Positions 1 through 8,963 of a stretch of DNA of 24,900 bases are shown here, in pieces. The stretch spans positions 1 to 24,900 of the forward strand of contig JAEXJM010000045.1 in NCBI GenBank assembly GCA_023449275.1. The letters are read 5' to 3'. Both the position numbers and the translations under genes were made by a program. The stretch is from Pseudomonadota bacterium. Its GTDB lineage: Bacteria; Pseudomonadota; Gammaproteobacteria; Burkholderiales; Burkholderiaceae_D. Every line of letters begins with the position of its first letter. Positions within the stretch are counted from its first letter, which is position 1. The notes beneath the pieces were generated by a model. The model saw nothing but the letters and a program-made list of their open reading frames with translations, was not told where the DNA came from and ran no database searches.

Positions 1-23
1 TGCAATCGTTTTTACGGTTGCGG

Positions 24-358
24 CGGTTCATCCCCGCACATACGGGGAACAGGCAAACTGGGTGGCGGCGAACTGAACGTCTCTTCGGTTCATCCCCGCA
101 CATACGGGGAACAGTATCTGCTATTTATCACTTCGAACAACATCAACGGTTCATCCCCGCACATACGGGGAACAGAACCGTTATAACTCTTTTCACGCCC
201 GAAACGGCGGTTCATCCCCGCACATACGGGGAACAGCGCCCCATGCATAGATCACCTATACAATCAAACGGTTCATCCCCGCACATACGGGGAACAGAGC
301 TCCAGTTTCACCCTGTGGACCTCTCAACGCGGTTCATCCCCGCACATACGGGGAACAG
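24..358 (-). CRISPR. Type I-E CRISPR array, leader-proximal part, 6 repeats
   Basis: Six identical 29-base repeats lie at 24-52, 86-114, 147-175, 208-236, 269-297 and 330-358. On the plus strand each begins CGGTTCATCCCCG and ends CGGGGAACAG. The spacers are 33, 32, 32, 32 and 32 bases. The minus strand reads CTGTTCCCCG...CGGGGATGAACCG, the usual I-E orientation, with an ATGAACCG handle matching the 5' handle of I-E crRNAs. The array is therefore transcribed leftward from the leader at 359-444, and 330-358 is the first repeat. The 23 bases before the first listed repeat have the size of a partial spacer, so the array probably continues beyond the window. The hairpin can pair as CCCCGU/GCGGGG around AUGU, with a U-G closing pair. 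Confidence 0.98.
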
Positions 359-444
359 ACTAGTTATAGTCAAATGATTCTGAAGGATATTTATGTATCA
401 GAATTTTCTACCGATTAACTTATCAATTTGTTAAAGAGCTTATG
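359..444 (-). promoter_or_regulatory. CRISPR leader with two candidate IHF sites
   Basis: This is AT-rich non-coding DNA between the cas2 stop and the first repeat, where I-E leaders lie. A perfect match to the IHF consensus WATCAANNNNTTR is at 421-433 (TATCAATTTGTTA). A degenerate match with two mismatches is at 368-380, 10-22 bases from the leader-repeat junction, close to where IHF binds in the E. coli leader. A dyad ATTCTGA/TCAGAAT sits at 377-383 and 398-404. Spacer integration in E. coli I-E depends on IHF bending the leader; that the same happens here is inference. A TATAAC hexamer on the minus strand at 363-368 could be a -10 for the array, but no good -35 accompanies it. Confidence 0.7.
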
Positions 445-723
445 TCAGGAGAAAGACACCAACCTCAAACCATCAAAATCCAATGGCATGCGGCGATTTT
501 CCCCATATGTCTGGAATTCAAACCCAGACTCGTTATTGGTTGCCCATATCATGACAACGTTTCCATTTTCAGTGAAAGTTGTGATGTTTTCCCAAATCAT
601 TTCACGTATTTTCGCCGAAACATCGCCCACATAAACGCCTGCCCTGACTTCGAGCAGCCAAATTGCAAGACGTCCTCTCAGTCTTGGTGGGATGTTTTCT
701 GTAACAACTGTCAGTAGGCTCAT
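445..723 (-). CDS. cas2: CRISPR-associated endonuclease Cas2, type I-E
   Basis: Cas2 is the structural partner of Cas1 in the adaptation complex that inserts new spacers at the leader end of the array. The 92-residue product has the Cas2e hallmarks: the N-terminal VVTENIPPRLRGRLAIWLLE stretch, then RAGVYVGDVS, and a C-terminal GFEFQTYGENRR followed by DFDGLRLVSF. The length is normal for the I-E subfamily (about 94 residues). It is the last gene of the cas operon, starts two bases after the cas1 stop, and ends next to the CRISPR leader, as in E. coli. No truncation or odd residue was noticed. Confidence 0.97.
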   Translation of the reverse strand: MSLLTVVTENIPPRLRGRLAIWLLEVRAGVYVGDVSAKIREMIWENITTFTENGNVVMIWATNNESGFEFQTYGENRRMPLDFDGLRLVSFS

Positions 724-725
724 CG

Positions 726-1640
726 TTATCCCCTATGTCCATCATCACCGAATTTTTCAGGCATAGGAATCGCAATAGGCTGTACATCTTCTGGTGGCGG
801 TGGAGGCTCTATTCCTCCCGCAGAAAGAATATCTTCAATAAGTGGAATCAGGCGACCGAGGGTTTTATCCTTTTTGAAAACATCCCTGCATGCCAACCTA
901 ACCAATCTTTCTGGATTTGTTGGGGAGCTTGCCGCCACTTCGAATGCTTTGGGAACCACCGTATCAAACTTGATGATATCGGCGATGTCGTAGACAAAAG
1001 ACAATGGTTTGCCAGAATGAAGAAAACCAATAGCAGGAGCATAGCCAGCGGCCAAAACAGCAGCTTCTGTAATGCCATAAAGACAGGCATTGGCGGCACT
1101 AATGCATCGATTGATAACATCGCCCTTATTCCAATCGCTTACGTTGTAGTTTCGTCCTGACCATTTAACCCCGTATTTTTGGGCCAAATGTGTGTAAATC
1201 GCACGGACTCGAGCTCCTTCTATTCCACGAAGTTGGTTGACTGAGCGTTTTTCAGGCGGTTCTTCATCAAAGCGCAGGCGAAACATTTTTCGGACCACTT
1301 TAAGTCGTAAAGAGTCGTCTAGTGCCAGTTTTGCTTGGTAGAGCAATTTGTCCGACCGTGCGCCACCTGGTTGTCCTGATGCATATAACCTAACTCCTGC
1401 TTCACCAACCCATACAAGCAATGTGCCGACAGTTGAGGCTAATCGGATGGCTGCATGAGATACCCTTGTGCCAGGTTGGAGCATGATGCATGCGATAGTT
1501 CCAACAGGGATATGCGTTCGAATCCCATTTTTATCAATAAGTACAAAGGCACCATCTATGACATCTATCTGACCGTACTCAAGGAAAATCATTGAAACGC
1601 GGTCTTTCAATGGTATCGGCCTTATCGGCAACCAGACCAT
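726..1640 (-). CDS. cas1: CRISPR-associated integrase Cas1, type I-E
   Basis: Cas1 is the integrase subunit that joins prespacers to the leader-repeat junction. The 304-residue product aligns by eye along its whole length with E. coli Cas1, from the N-terminal LPIRPIPLKDRVSMIF to the proline-rich tail ending DDGHRG. The metal-binding residues fall at the E. coli numbers: Glu141 in RGIEGARVR, His208 in IGFLHSGKPL, and Asp218 and Asp221 in FVYDIADIIKFD. The enzyme should therefore be active. The start was chosen because the family begins with (V/T)WLP just before PLKDRVSM. It begins one base after the cas6e stop and is followed two bases later by cas2, so translation is probably coupled. Confidence 0.98.
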   Translation of the reverse strand: MVWLPIRPIPLKDRVSMIFLEYGQIDVIDGAFVLIDKNGIRTHIPVGTIACIMLQPGTRVSHAAIRLASTVGTLLVWVGEAGVRLYASGQPGGARSDKLLYQAKLALDDSLRLKVVRKMFRLRFDEEPPEKRSVNQLRGIEGARVRAIYTHLAQKYGVKWSGRNYNVSDWNKGDVINRCISAANACLYGITEAAVLAAGYAPAIGFLHSGKPLSFVYDIADIIKFDTVVPKAFEVAASSPTNPERLVRLACRDVFKKDKTLGRLIPLIEDILSAGGIEPPPPPEDVQPIAIPMPEKFGDDGHRG

Positions 1641-1641
1641 A

Positions 1642-2316
1642 TCACCTCTTTTTCAATAATAGTAATCCACAACCGAATGCTTTGCTTTTACCAAATCCTT
1701 TCTTTAGGGCTTCCCTAAACAATGCAATATCTGTGATTCGGAGTACTCCACTGAAATCAACCGTGCTGTATAAAACAGGTTTTTCGTGATTTGGTCCTTT
1801 TAGTACATTCTGTTGATAGCCGTTGATGTCCAACTGATAAAACGGCTCATCAGTCATTAGGGATTCTTCTTGAATCAGTTCAAAACCATGTTTGGTCCCT
1901 TGAGCAATTAGCCAGTTTCTAGCTGCATCCTGACGTTTCTGTTCTAACTCAGCCCCCGCCACTTCAGAGCCTTTGGCTTGGAATTTCACATCCATCAGGA
2001 CATCGTGGCGTTTCCCATCTCGCGTTACAACTGGATTTGCACGCAGAGAGAACTCAAGCTCCATTCCAATGGAAAACTGGGGATTAAATGGCTTTGTCTG
2101 AACGAAAAATAGCGGATTGTTCTGGACGGGCTGGGTTTCTGAGAGGATGTAAAACACACCGTTCTTGTCCTGTCGGAATAGGAAGTTCCTCGTTTTAATT
2201 CCAGGGAAAAGTTTCCATAACCACTGGTGGGCGGCATAAGGCCTGACTGAATCCCATTGCGCCATCATTTCTGGCGTTAGGTTTCCTAGTCTGATTTGTA
2301 CACGGGAAAAATACAT
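1642..2316 (-). CDS. cas6e: Type I-E crRNA endoribonuclease Cas6e (CasE/Cse3)
   Basis: Cas6e cleaves the repeat at the base of its hairpin, leaving the 8-nt 5' handle, and stays bound to the 3' hairpin as part of Cascade. The 224-residue product starts MYFSRVQI. It carries YAAHQWLWKLFP, in which His30 matches the catalytic His20 of E. coli CasE (LHQGLWHLFP). It ends with the glycine-rich GFGKSKAFGCGLL motif near residues 207-219, typical of Cas6 proteins. A Shine-Dalgarno GGAGG precedes the start. The ATG overlaps the cas5 stop by one base (TAATG), pointing to translational coupling. Length is slightly above the roughly 200 residues of E. coli CasE. Confidence 0.96.
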   Translation of the reverse strand: MYFSRVQIRLGNLTPEMMAQWDSVRPYAAHQWLWKLFPGIKTRNFLFRQDKNGVFYILSETQPVQNNPLFFVQTKPFNPQFSIGMELEFSLRANPVVTRDGKRHDVLMDVKFQAKGSEVAGAELEQKRQDAARNWLIAQGTKHGFELIQEESLMTDEPFYQLDINGYQQNVLKGPNHEKPVLYSTVDFSGVLRITDIALFREALKKGFGKSKAFGCGLLLLKKR

Positions 2317-3029
2317 TACTTATCCTCCGTAAGTACGCCACTGAAACGCTTCATGGGGGCGAATTGCCAACGTTCCCGGTTGATGGGGTGATGGTTTCGC
2401 GTCTCGATTTTCTGGCACTCGATACTGGATTCGTCAGGATCATCCCAATAACAAACAGTCATGTTGCCAACAAGGCTGGAAAGACTACCGGCTGGCATTT
2501 TCTCCGAAGCATCAAGAAATGCCTGACGGAGGGTGCCTTCTACCATGGTCGGACATAGTGGTAATGCCAATGGACAGGATTTACGGCCGAGATATAGCGG
2601 AAACTGTGGTGAATCCAGATAGCCTTTTATCTCTTCCAGGGAAAATGGGGCCCCATCTTTTTCAGAAACAGCGATACGCCAGTAGCCATCGCAGACATAT
2701 TCGCGCCGGGAGATCATCGTATTCATGTTTCCGAAGGTAAGTTCGTCTTTTCTTGTATACGGCGTTTGTCTGCCGGAAAAGGAATTCACAGTATGGAAAT
2801 CCCTTAACCATGACTGTCCAGTGGAGAGATGCTGTATGGCAATGCTATATCCGTTGGCCAGACGATCTAGGATATCCGTGTTGTCACGCCTGATTCCGGC
2901 CGCAGCACCAATCAGACCAAGGATTGCAGACTGTGTCGGTACATTGTCCGTATGCCGGTTTTCACCTACGGCTTCTTCACCCCATGCAGCCATCGGTGCA
3001 TAAAGCTGAAAAACCAGATACTTCTTCAT
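2316..3029 (-). CDS. cas5: Cascade subunit Cas5e (CasD)
   Basis: Cas5e caps the 5' end of the crRNA in Cascade and holds the 5' handle. The 237-residue product has the family N-terminus YLVFQLYAPMAAWGEEAVGE, then the conserved PTQSAILGLIGAAAGI near residues 31-46. Further on come the DFHTVNSFSGRQTPYTRKDEL region and a late PLYLGRKSCPLALPL motif, all typical of CasD. The gene lies nine bases after cas7 and overlaps cas6e by one base, fitting the canonical I-E order. Length is normal (E. coli CasD is 224). No defects were seen. Confidence 0.95.
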   Translation of the reverse strand: MKKYLVFQLYAPMAAWGEEAVGENRHTDNVPTQSAILGLIGAAAGIRRDNTDILDRLANGYSIAIQHLSTGQSWLRDFHTVNSFSGRQTPYTRKDELTFGNMNTMISRREYVCDGYWRIAVSEKDGAPFSLEEIKGYLDSPQFPLYLGRKSCPLALPLCPTMVEGTLRQAFLDASEKMPAGSLSSLVGNMTVCYWDDPDESSIECQKIETRNHHPINRERWQFAPMKRFSGVLTEDK

Positions 3030-3038
3030 AGAGGTCCT

Positions 3039-4091
3039 TTACTGCTGTACAAAGTCCAGCAATTCTTTCAGCGAACCATTCCCCATCGATGCATTCATGA
3101 TGTAAGACTTTTCATCAGACAATCCATAAACTGCATTGAAATCTGCACGCTGTTTTTCGAGTCTGTTGATGGCTTCAGTAACCTGGTCGGTGCCACTGAC
3201 CGGCTTGAAGAAAGCGACGGCCAATGATCGTGGCTGCTGTGTTCCAACTTCGGCCATTGCATAAGATGCATAGACACGGTTTGCAAAGCTGTTCTGCTTG
3301 CCCGATGGGGCAATGGTCAATGCACATTCCAGTAATGCTGAAATTGCCTTGTTTGCCAGTTCTTCATTGCCGTCAAGATTCTGGACAAGAAGGTCTTTGC
3401 TGATACAGATATAGGTGTAGCAGAGAGAAGATGCAAACCCTTGTTCGTTCATGTGAGCGGCACCGTTGTTGTCTTTGTTCAGGTCATCAACTGCTGTAAA
3501 GAAGTCGTCCTCAACAGTAACTGCACTAACGCCGAGTGCATGAGAAACCTGACATGCCGCTTCGGAGTTGAATTCTGTTTTGTCCGCCAGCATTCTTCCG
3601 AACATGGCGATATCCACACTGCGCTGTTCATTCTTCAGAAGGGCAAGAGATTTATCTGAAATTTTGTCATCACCTTTAGAAGACTCCGCATAGTAGGCGA
3701 TTCTCTCTTTAACGAGGTTACCAATCTGGGAAATTTCATATGGGCTGACATGGACAGCCTGTTTAAGACTGTATTTCTTGTCTTCGCATTTGCCGAAAAC
3801 ACCAGCAATCTGTATTGCATCGGCTTCTGCCTTTTTTTCATCAACACCCGCTGCGACCATAGGGTCGTAGACATACTCTTTGCCAAGCAGTCTTGTCCTG
3901 ACACCCATATGACCAGCCATTGCGGACTGGAAAACATCCGAAGTTCTCCATGCACGTTTCAGGCTCTGGGAGGAAATGCGCAGACGCTCAACGCCACCCA
4001 TCTGTGCTGTTTTCGGGCGACCGGCATCATCCCTGTTGGGATTGGATGGAGGGTAAGCGGTCAAAAGATGTAACTGGATAAACTTTGTCAT
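3039..4091 (-). CDS. cas7: Cascade backbone subunit Cas7e (CasC/Cse4)
   Basis: Cas7e polymerises along the crRNA spacer to form the Cascade backbone (six copies in E. coli). The 350-residue product begins FIQLHLLTAYPPSNPNRDD, contains GGVERLRISSQSLKRAWR (about residues 32-49), and continues with the DIAMFGRMLAD and AHALGVSAV-like features of CasC. Length is close to the E. coli protein (363). The gene starts ten bases after the cse2 stop and ends nine bases before cas5. It would be the most abundant Cascade subunit; nothing in the sequence shows how its higher expression is achieved. Confidence 0.97.
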   Translation of the reverse strand: MTKFIQLHLLTAYPPSNPNRDDAGRPKTAQMGGVERLRISSQSLKRAWRTSDVFQSAMAGHMGVRTRLLGKEYVYDPMVAAGVDEKKAEADAIQIAGVFGKCEDKKYSLKQAVHVSPYEISQIGNLVKERIAYYAESSKGDDKISDKSLALLKNEQRSVDIAMFGRMLADKTEFNSEAACQVSHALGVSAVTVEDDFFTAVDDLNKDNNGAAHMNEQGFASSLCYTYICISKDLLVQNLDGNEELANKAISALLECALTIAPSGKQNSFANRVYASYAMAEVGTQQPRSLAVAFFKPVSGTDQVTEAINRLEKQRADFNAVYGLSDEKSYIMNASMGNGSLKELLDFVQQ

Positions 4092-4101
4092 AATCGTCCT
4101 C

Positions 4102-4692
4102 TTATTTGTCTATTTCTGAAAAGTATTCATTTGCCCAGCGGATATGGATCCGTCTGAAAGGGTTGTCTTGCAGATCCTGGTTTTTGGTGTGGTGTTCCTG
4201 CATCCACAGTGCAATGCCATCTGCCAGTGAAACCACATTCACCCCACTGTCTCCACGTAGTCCAACTGCCCGTACAAGTTGCTGGAAAAGTTCTTCTGGG
4301 GTGCGTGCCCGCTGAAGGCGTTCAAACCTGAGCGATGATAGGTATGGGGATCCGTTCTTATCTTCACCAAGCTGTGCGGCAAAACTTTTGGATGCATTGT
4401 CACTCTTGATATGTGCCGCCACTCCTGCGAAAACAGCCAAAGCCAGTTCTTCCTCTGGATTAACTCGCATGACTTTCTTCAATCGGGTTCTCAGCGCGTC
4501 GAATCCAGCACAGGTCATTGCTCCGTAAGGAGGTTCCTGACGCCGCAGTTCAGACCGCCAAGCACCGCCGTTTACTTTCCCTTCAGTGGTAAAAGTATTG
4601 CCGCCTGCTAGGGTCGAGAACCAACTCCGCAGAGCTCTTTTTGCGTCCTGCGACCAGAACACCAGTTCTTTTCGTGTATCACTGTCGTTCAC
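4102..4692 (-). CDS. cse2: Cascade small subunit Cse2 (CasB)
   Basis: Cse2 forms the dimer along the Cascade belly that stabilises crRNA and non-target strand. The 196-residue product is rich in helix-forming residues. It contains WRSELRRQEPPYGAMTCAGFDALR and a C-terminal NPFRRIHIRWANEYF stretch, where CasB proteins usually carry a basic surface. Length is a little above E. coli CasB (160) but normal for other I-E systems. Its ATG overlaps the end of cse1 by four bases (ATGA), so translation is probably coupled. Cse2 is poorly conserved, so the call rests on both sequence and position between cse1 and cas7. Confidence 0.93.
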   Translation of the reverse strand: MNDSDTRKELVFWSQDAKRALRSWFSTLAGGNTFTTEGKVNGGAWRSELRRQEPPYGAMTCAGFDALRTRLKKVMRVNPEEELALAVFAGVAAHIKSDNASKSFAAQLGEDKNGSPYLSSLRFERLQRARTPEELFQQLVRAVGLRGDSGVNVVSLADGIALWMQEHHTKNQDLQDNPFRRIHIRWANEYFSEIDK

Positions 4693-6257
4693 TGTTTCTT
4701 GTCTCCTTTCCCGGCTATGGTTCTTACCACCTGCCCTGTTTTCAGTTTGTCGTATTTGCCTTTAAGCATCTTCCGCTGTTTCAGGCGCTCATGTAATGTC
4801 TTATCCAGAGCTCCCGTTCCCTGCATGACGAGACGGTCGTATGCATCAAAGATATAGGCAGAAATCTTCTTTTCCCAGGTAGCGATAGCTTCCTGATAGA
4901 TTTCCTTGTCTGCTCCCGTTTTCTGCAGCATTTCCTGCAGAAGTTTGGTAAACATGGGTTCCGTCTCGTTCCAGAATGCGATGCCGATACCATCCATTTC
5001 TGTCCCGCCGATATGTGAGATACCTTCTTTTGCATTGGCATTTTTCTTGGAGAAGGCGGCTTTGACTGCAGTCCTGAGAATGCTGAGTGATTCTGACGCA
5101 TGTGCTGTGACTGCGCCGATATGATCAGAAAGTTCTTTGGAATCTTTCACCGGCATGAAAGGAATCTTGCTCTGGTACAGGCCAAGTGCCTTTGCATTGT
5201 CCATGTGCCAAGCGAAACACCAGAGCCCAAGTTCAATTTCCATGTCAGGTGATATCTCCAGAACGGATTTTGCTGGTTTGACATCATCTTTCTCTGGATT
5301 CAGGTACATCAGTCCTGCCCAGTCTCTGTAACTTACCCCACCGGCCTGAACCTTACTCGCATAGATGGAATCATCCGTCTTACTTTTCTTGTATGGAGAC
5401 AGTGGATGGTGCCAGCCTGTATAGTTGATGCCGTAATTGGTCTTCCGCATATTGCATATAAGCGATTCTCCTGCGCATCCACATATCATGCATCTGCCTG
5501 AAGACAGGTTTTCCAGATCAATCTCAAGATGCTGGGGCATCCCCCAATAAGCCTGCCGGCAGTCGGTATTGTCTGGGGTGATGTTGCTTCCGGCATTCTT
5601 GCTGGTCTTTGTTTCAGCCAGCCAAGGAAAAACTTCCGCCAAGGATGATGGTAGCGGCTCTTTATCGACCAGGACATTCAGCCATAGTTTTTTCCATAGA
5701 GGGATTGCAGTTTCATCTCTGGAGGTTATCAAGGTGGTTATATGGCTGGGGCCTCTCAGACTTGCCCGATAGCCAGCCCCACCTGCAGGAGCGTTGACCT
5801 GCGCGGCAAAAAGTCCCATTGCCGCACAATGCTGACACATTCTTCCGTCAACCTTCTTGATGAAGAAGTCTGCGTGGTTCTTGAGAGTGTTCTCGCCGGG
5901 AGTACCGACCAGAAGACTGGAAATATTCATCGGTTCCTTGTCGATGGCAATCAGGCTTTGCATGAAAGAAGGTTTTGTGGTGCCAAACTTTAATGCGGCC
6001 GAAATATTCTGCAAACCACTTTGCCATGTCTCCGCATCAATACCCTTTTCAAATGTCTGATTCCAATATCGTCTGCTCCGTGGTGCAACGGTACATTGCA
6101 TTACACCGATGACAAACTGCCATGCGGCAATCTGAAAGTCGGCTCGCGGGTACGCAAAGTCGACAATATCATCGCCAAGGATTCCAAGAAGCGACACTTT
6201 TTCCTGTGCCCCATTCTTCATGGAAACTGGTATCCATTTTTCACTGATTAAATCCAT
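4689..6257 (-). CDS. cse1: Cascade large subunit Cse1 (CasA), PAM recognition
   Basis: Cse1 recognises the PAM, opens target DNA and recruits Cas3. The 522-residue product starts with the family signature DLISEKWIPV and matches CasA in size (E. coli 502). It shows the DFAYPRADFQIAAWQF region near residue 33 and a GYRASLRGPSHITTLI stretch around 162-177. Two cysteine pairs, Cys141/Cys144 and Cys256/Cys259, could form the zinc site described for some Cse1 proteins; that is inference. The C-terminal part after about residue 370 is helical, as expected for the four-helix bundle. It starts 12 bases after the cas3 stop and overlaps cse2 by four bases. Confidence 0.96.
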   Translation of the reverse strand: MDLISEKWIPVSMKNGAQEKVSLLGILGDDIVDFAYPRADFQIAAWQFVIGVMQCTVAPRSRRYWNQTFEKGIDAETWQSGLQNISAALKFGTTKPSFMQSLIAIDKEPMNISSLLVGTPGENTLKNHADFFIKKVDGRMCQHCAAMGLFAAQVNAPAGGAGYRASLRGPSHITTLITSRDETAIPLWKKLWLNVLVDKEPLPSSLAEVFPWLAETKTSKNAGSNITPDNTDCRQAYWGMPQHLEIDLENLSSGRCMICGCAGESLICNMRKTNYGINYTGWHHPLSPYKKSKTDDSIYASKVQAGGVSYRDWAGLMYLNPEKDDVKPAKSVLEISPDMEIELGLWCFAWHMDNAKALGLYQSKIPFMPVKDSKELSDHIGAVTAHASESLSILRTAVKAAFSKKNANAKEGISHIGGTEMDGIGIAFWNETEPMFTKLLQEMLQKTGADKEIYQEAIATWEKKISAYIFDAYDRLVMQGTGALDKTLHERLKQRKMLKGKYDKLKTGQVVRTIAGKGDKKQ

Positions 6258-6269
6258 ACTGTCTTACAC

Positions 6270-8963
6270 CTATGAACTTTTGCTACCTGTTAAACCGAAT
6301 TTTTTCGTGTAATGGTCAGCTTCACCCTCACGCTTGACCAAAAGTACCTGCGCATCTGGTGTATGGTGCTGTTCCTGAAATACTGATAATGCTTCTCCAT
6401 CCAGGTGCGGAAAATCTGAGCACTGCCTTTCCCACCAGGTTTTCCTGACCCTGAGCAGACTCCGTTCCCATTGAAACAGTCCATTTTGAGCTATTGCATG
6501 TGGATTACCCATCTCATCCAAGAAAGCAAGATAGACATTCACTGTCGGTTCGGAAAGGCGGGTTGCCAGTTCCGTATCCTCGTTCCAGAAGGCATCAAGC
6601 GATTCCCCATAGCCATCCCAGACAGACAGCAGATTTTCTTTGGCCCATGCCCTGTGCGTCAGTGATTTGCCATACCATTTATCAGCAGCATCAAGCAGTG
6701 CCTGCGGCGCTGTAGGTATGGAATCAGCATCTTCTTCGTAAACGCTGTCAATGAGTGTCCGAGCCTCTTCCGGCATCCTGATTGCACCGAGCTTTTTCAG
6801 GATTGCCTGGGTACGCCATAGCCATACATGGTTTGAATAGACGAATCCTGTACCCCTGAATCCCTTGGATAACCAGTCTTTCCCAGCATTCTCATCCCAT
6901 TCTGGCGCAAGGATATGCATGACTGGCATTGATCTATCATCAGGCAGGGATTCTTTCACGTTACCGTCAATATCCCGGACATGGCGATGCAGGCGGCCAG
7001 CGCGTTGTATCAGCAGATCAATCGGTGCTATATCCGAAATCATCTCATCGAAATCAAGATCTAAACTCTGTTCAACCACCTGAGTTGCAATCAGTACCTT
7101 GCCGGTGCGTTCTGCGGGACCGCTCTGTTTGCCGAACCATGACAACGTCTTGTTCTCAACAGCCATCCTGTCTTCGAAAGCAAACCTTGAATGAAAGACA
7201 AGGATATCATCTTCAGGGATATCTCCTGTTGCCACTATCTGTTTATATGCATCCAGTGCATCATCGACAGTATTTCGGATCCAGACGATACATTTCCCAC
7301 TTTTTGCTGAACTGCACACAAACTGTACGGCATCTGGTTGTCTGTGCAGCCAGGTCACGTTGACCTCTCTTTTTACCTGTTCTCGGGTCTGCAGCGGCAT
7401 TTCATTGAGGGTTCCATTCGAGTAACTGGTTGCTAGAGGAAACTCATTAGAAGAAGTCAGCAGTTTGGATTTATTTCCGCAGCCTTTTGAAAAGGCGTTG
7501 GCAAGGTTCTGCTTCAGACTGCCTGGCATTGTTGCAGTCAGGATGATTGCACTGCCACCTTGTGCGGCATGGAATGTCAGCAGACCTTCCAGAAGACGGG
7601 ACATGTATGAATCGTAGGCATGCACTTCATCCAATACCAATACCTTGCCATAAAGACCTAGAAGACGCAGGGTCTGATGCCTGAATGGCATGACCGCCAT
7701 CAGAACCTGATCGATTGTCCCGACGCCAACCTCAGCTAACAGGGACTTTTTCCGAGAGTCTGCATACCAGGCATGGCACTCATTCCTAGAATCAGGAATG
7801 GTCTTGTCTGCTTGGTCGTTTTCAAGTGGTTGCCACACTGAATTCCTGAACATATCCAGCATCTTGTTGCTTCCATGGGAAAGCATCAGTGATGGCTTGG
7901 TTCCTTTGTCGAACATTGTCCGATAGGCCAATGCCAGTCGCTGGAACATGGCGTTGGAAGTGGCCATGGTCGGCAGTCCTACATATATCCCGTTTCCTTT
8001 GCTGGCAGAAATCAAACGATGAGCAAGAATCATTGCCGCCTCAGTTTTACCGGCACCAGTTACGTCCTCCAGGATGAACAACTGCGGTCCTTCTTGAGAA
8101 ATATCAACCGTTTCTGCATAAGCCTGCAAAGGGGTTGGTTCAGAGATGAAGGGGAAAAGCGTTTTATATCCGGTATAGGTGGAGATTGTGGAAGCTTTCG
8201 GAAAGGATGCCACCGCCAGACGTGCCTGTTCCTGTGCCAGTTTCCAGTATTCACTCAATGGTATCGGATTCTGCCTAAGCGGAAAGTACTGTTGGTTTGA
8301 TCCGAGCCAGTCCGCCATTACAAGATATGCGGATAGATACCAACTTGAAGACTTGAGTATTTCATCCTGCCAGACGTCATCTTCCCAGTCTTCGGGAACC
8401 GATTCGAGGTGCAAGACCGATTTCAGTTCCTCGATGAATTCCTTGACCGCACTGATGTCCTCTGGGCAGAAGAAACTTTCCCATGCCATCTTCAGGCTTT
8501 TGGGAGGGAGACCATGATGGCCGGCGCTGATTCCCATCCATTCGTCTAATGCATAGTTTGAGTCCCTAGTTGAGAACGCCGACTCCCGCAAATAAGTCCT
8601 TAAAACTTTGTTCCAGAGCAGATAGCCCAAGGCGTCATGGCGTTCATCGTCCCTGATTCCTGATACAGGTTGAACAAAGTCCTGAGGCAGTGGAGATACC
8701 TTCTGCTGGAATCCCCTTGAGAATTTACCGATATCGTGCAGTGCAAAAAAGAAGGCAACCCATGGAATCAAAGCATCTGGGTCGCCTAGTTGTTCGAGAA
8801 ATTTCCTGAAGCCGAAAACATCTTTTCTAATCATCTCGATGCCGCATGCCGCAACGTCGAGACAGTGATACGGCAACAGATGGAATGACTTCTCCAGCCC
8901 ATCCTGAGCATTACCTGTTTTTCCCCAGTATCTGAAGAAACCAGACTTTTCTGATGCAGTCAT
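6270..8963 (-). CDS. cas3: CRISPR-associated nuclease-helicase Cas3, type I-E
   Basis: Cas3 is recruited by target-bound Cascade and degrades DNA while translocating 3' to 5'. The 897-residue product has an N-terminal HD nuclease domain with His33, the HD pair His76-Asp77 (ALHDIGKF) and GHH at 148-150. An SF2 helicase follows: Walker A TGAGKT at 302-307, DEVH at 445-448, TATMP at 476-480, and motifs V-VI (QVVEQSLDLDFDE to QRAGRLHR) at about 628-660. ADWLGSN at 217-223 closes the nuclease part. All key residues are present and the length is normal (E. coli 888). A weak Shine-Dalgarno (AGGA) precedes the ATG, which also overlaps the stop of a small upstream frame. Confidence 0.98.
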   Translation of the reverse strand: MTASEKSGFFRYWGKTGNAQDGLEKSFHLLPYHCLDVAACGIEMIRKDVFGFRKFLEQLGDPDALIPWVAFFFALHDIGKFSRGFQQKVSPLPQDFVQPVSGIRDDERHDALGYLLWNKVLRTYLRESAFSTRDSNYALDEWMGISAGHHGLPPKSLKMAWESFFCPEDISAVKEFIEELKSVLHLESVPEDWEDDVWQDEILKSSSWYLSAYLVMADWLGSNQQYFPLRQNPIPLSEYWKLAQEQARLAVASFPKASTISTYTGYKTLFPFISEPTPLQAYAETVDISQEGPQLFILEDVTGAGKTEAAMILAHRLISASKGNGIYVGLPTMATSNAMFQRLALAYRTMFDKGTKPSLMLSHGSNKMLDMFRNSVWQPLENDQADKTIPDSRNECHAWYADSRKKSLLAEVGVGTIDQVLMAVMPFRHQTLRLLGLYGKVLVLDEVHAYDSYMSRLLEGLLTFHAAQGGSAIILTATMPGSLKQNLANAFSKGCGNKSKLLTSSNEFPLATSYSNGTLNEMPLQTREQVKREVNVTWLHRQPDAVQFVCSSAKSGKCIVWIRNTVDDALDAYKQIVATGDIPEDDILVFHSRFAFEDRMAVENKTLSWFGKQSGPAERTGKVLIATQVVEQSLDLDFDEMISDIAPIDLLIQRAGRLHRHVRDIDGNVKESLPDDRSMPVMHILAPEWDENAGKDWLSKGFRGTGFVYSNHVWLWRTQAILKKLGAIRMPEEARTLIDSVYEEDADSIPTAPQALLDAADKWYGKSLTHRAWAKENLLSVWDGYGESLDAFWNEDTELATRLSEPTVNVYLAFLDEMGNPHAIAQNGLFQWERSLLRVRKTWWERQCSDFPHLDGEALSVFQEQHHTPDAQVLLVKREGEADHYTKKFGLTGSKSS

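Noticed and set aside
18..377. A 119-codon plus-strand frame across the CRISPR array with repeated FIPAHTGN / SSPHIRGT peptides
   Set aside because: The repeated peptides are just the 29-base repeats read in shifting frames; it is an array, not a gene.
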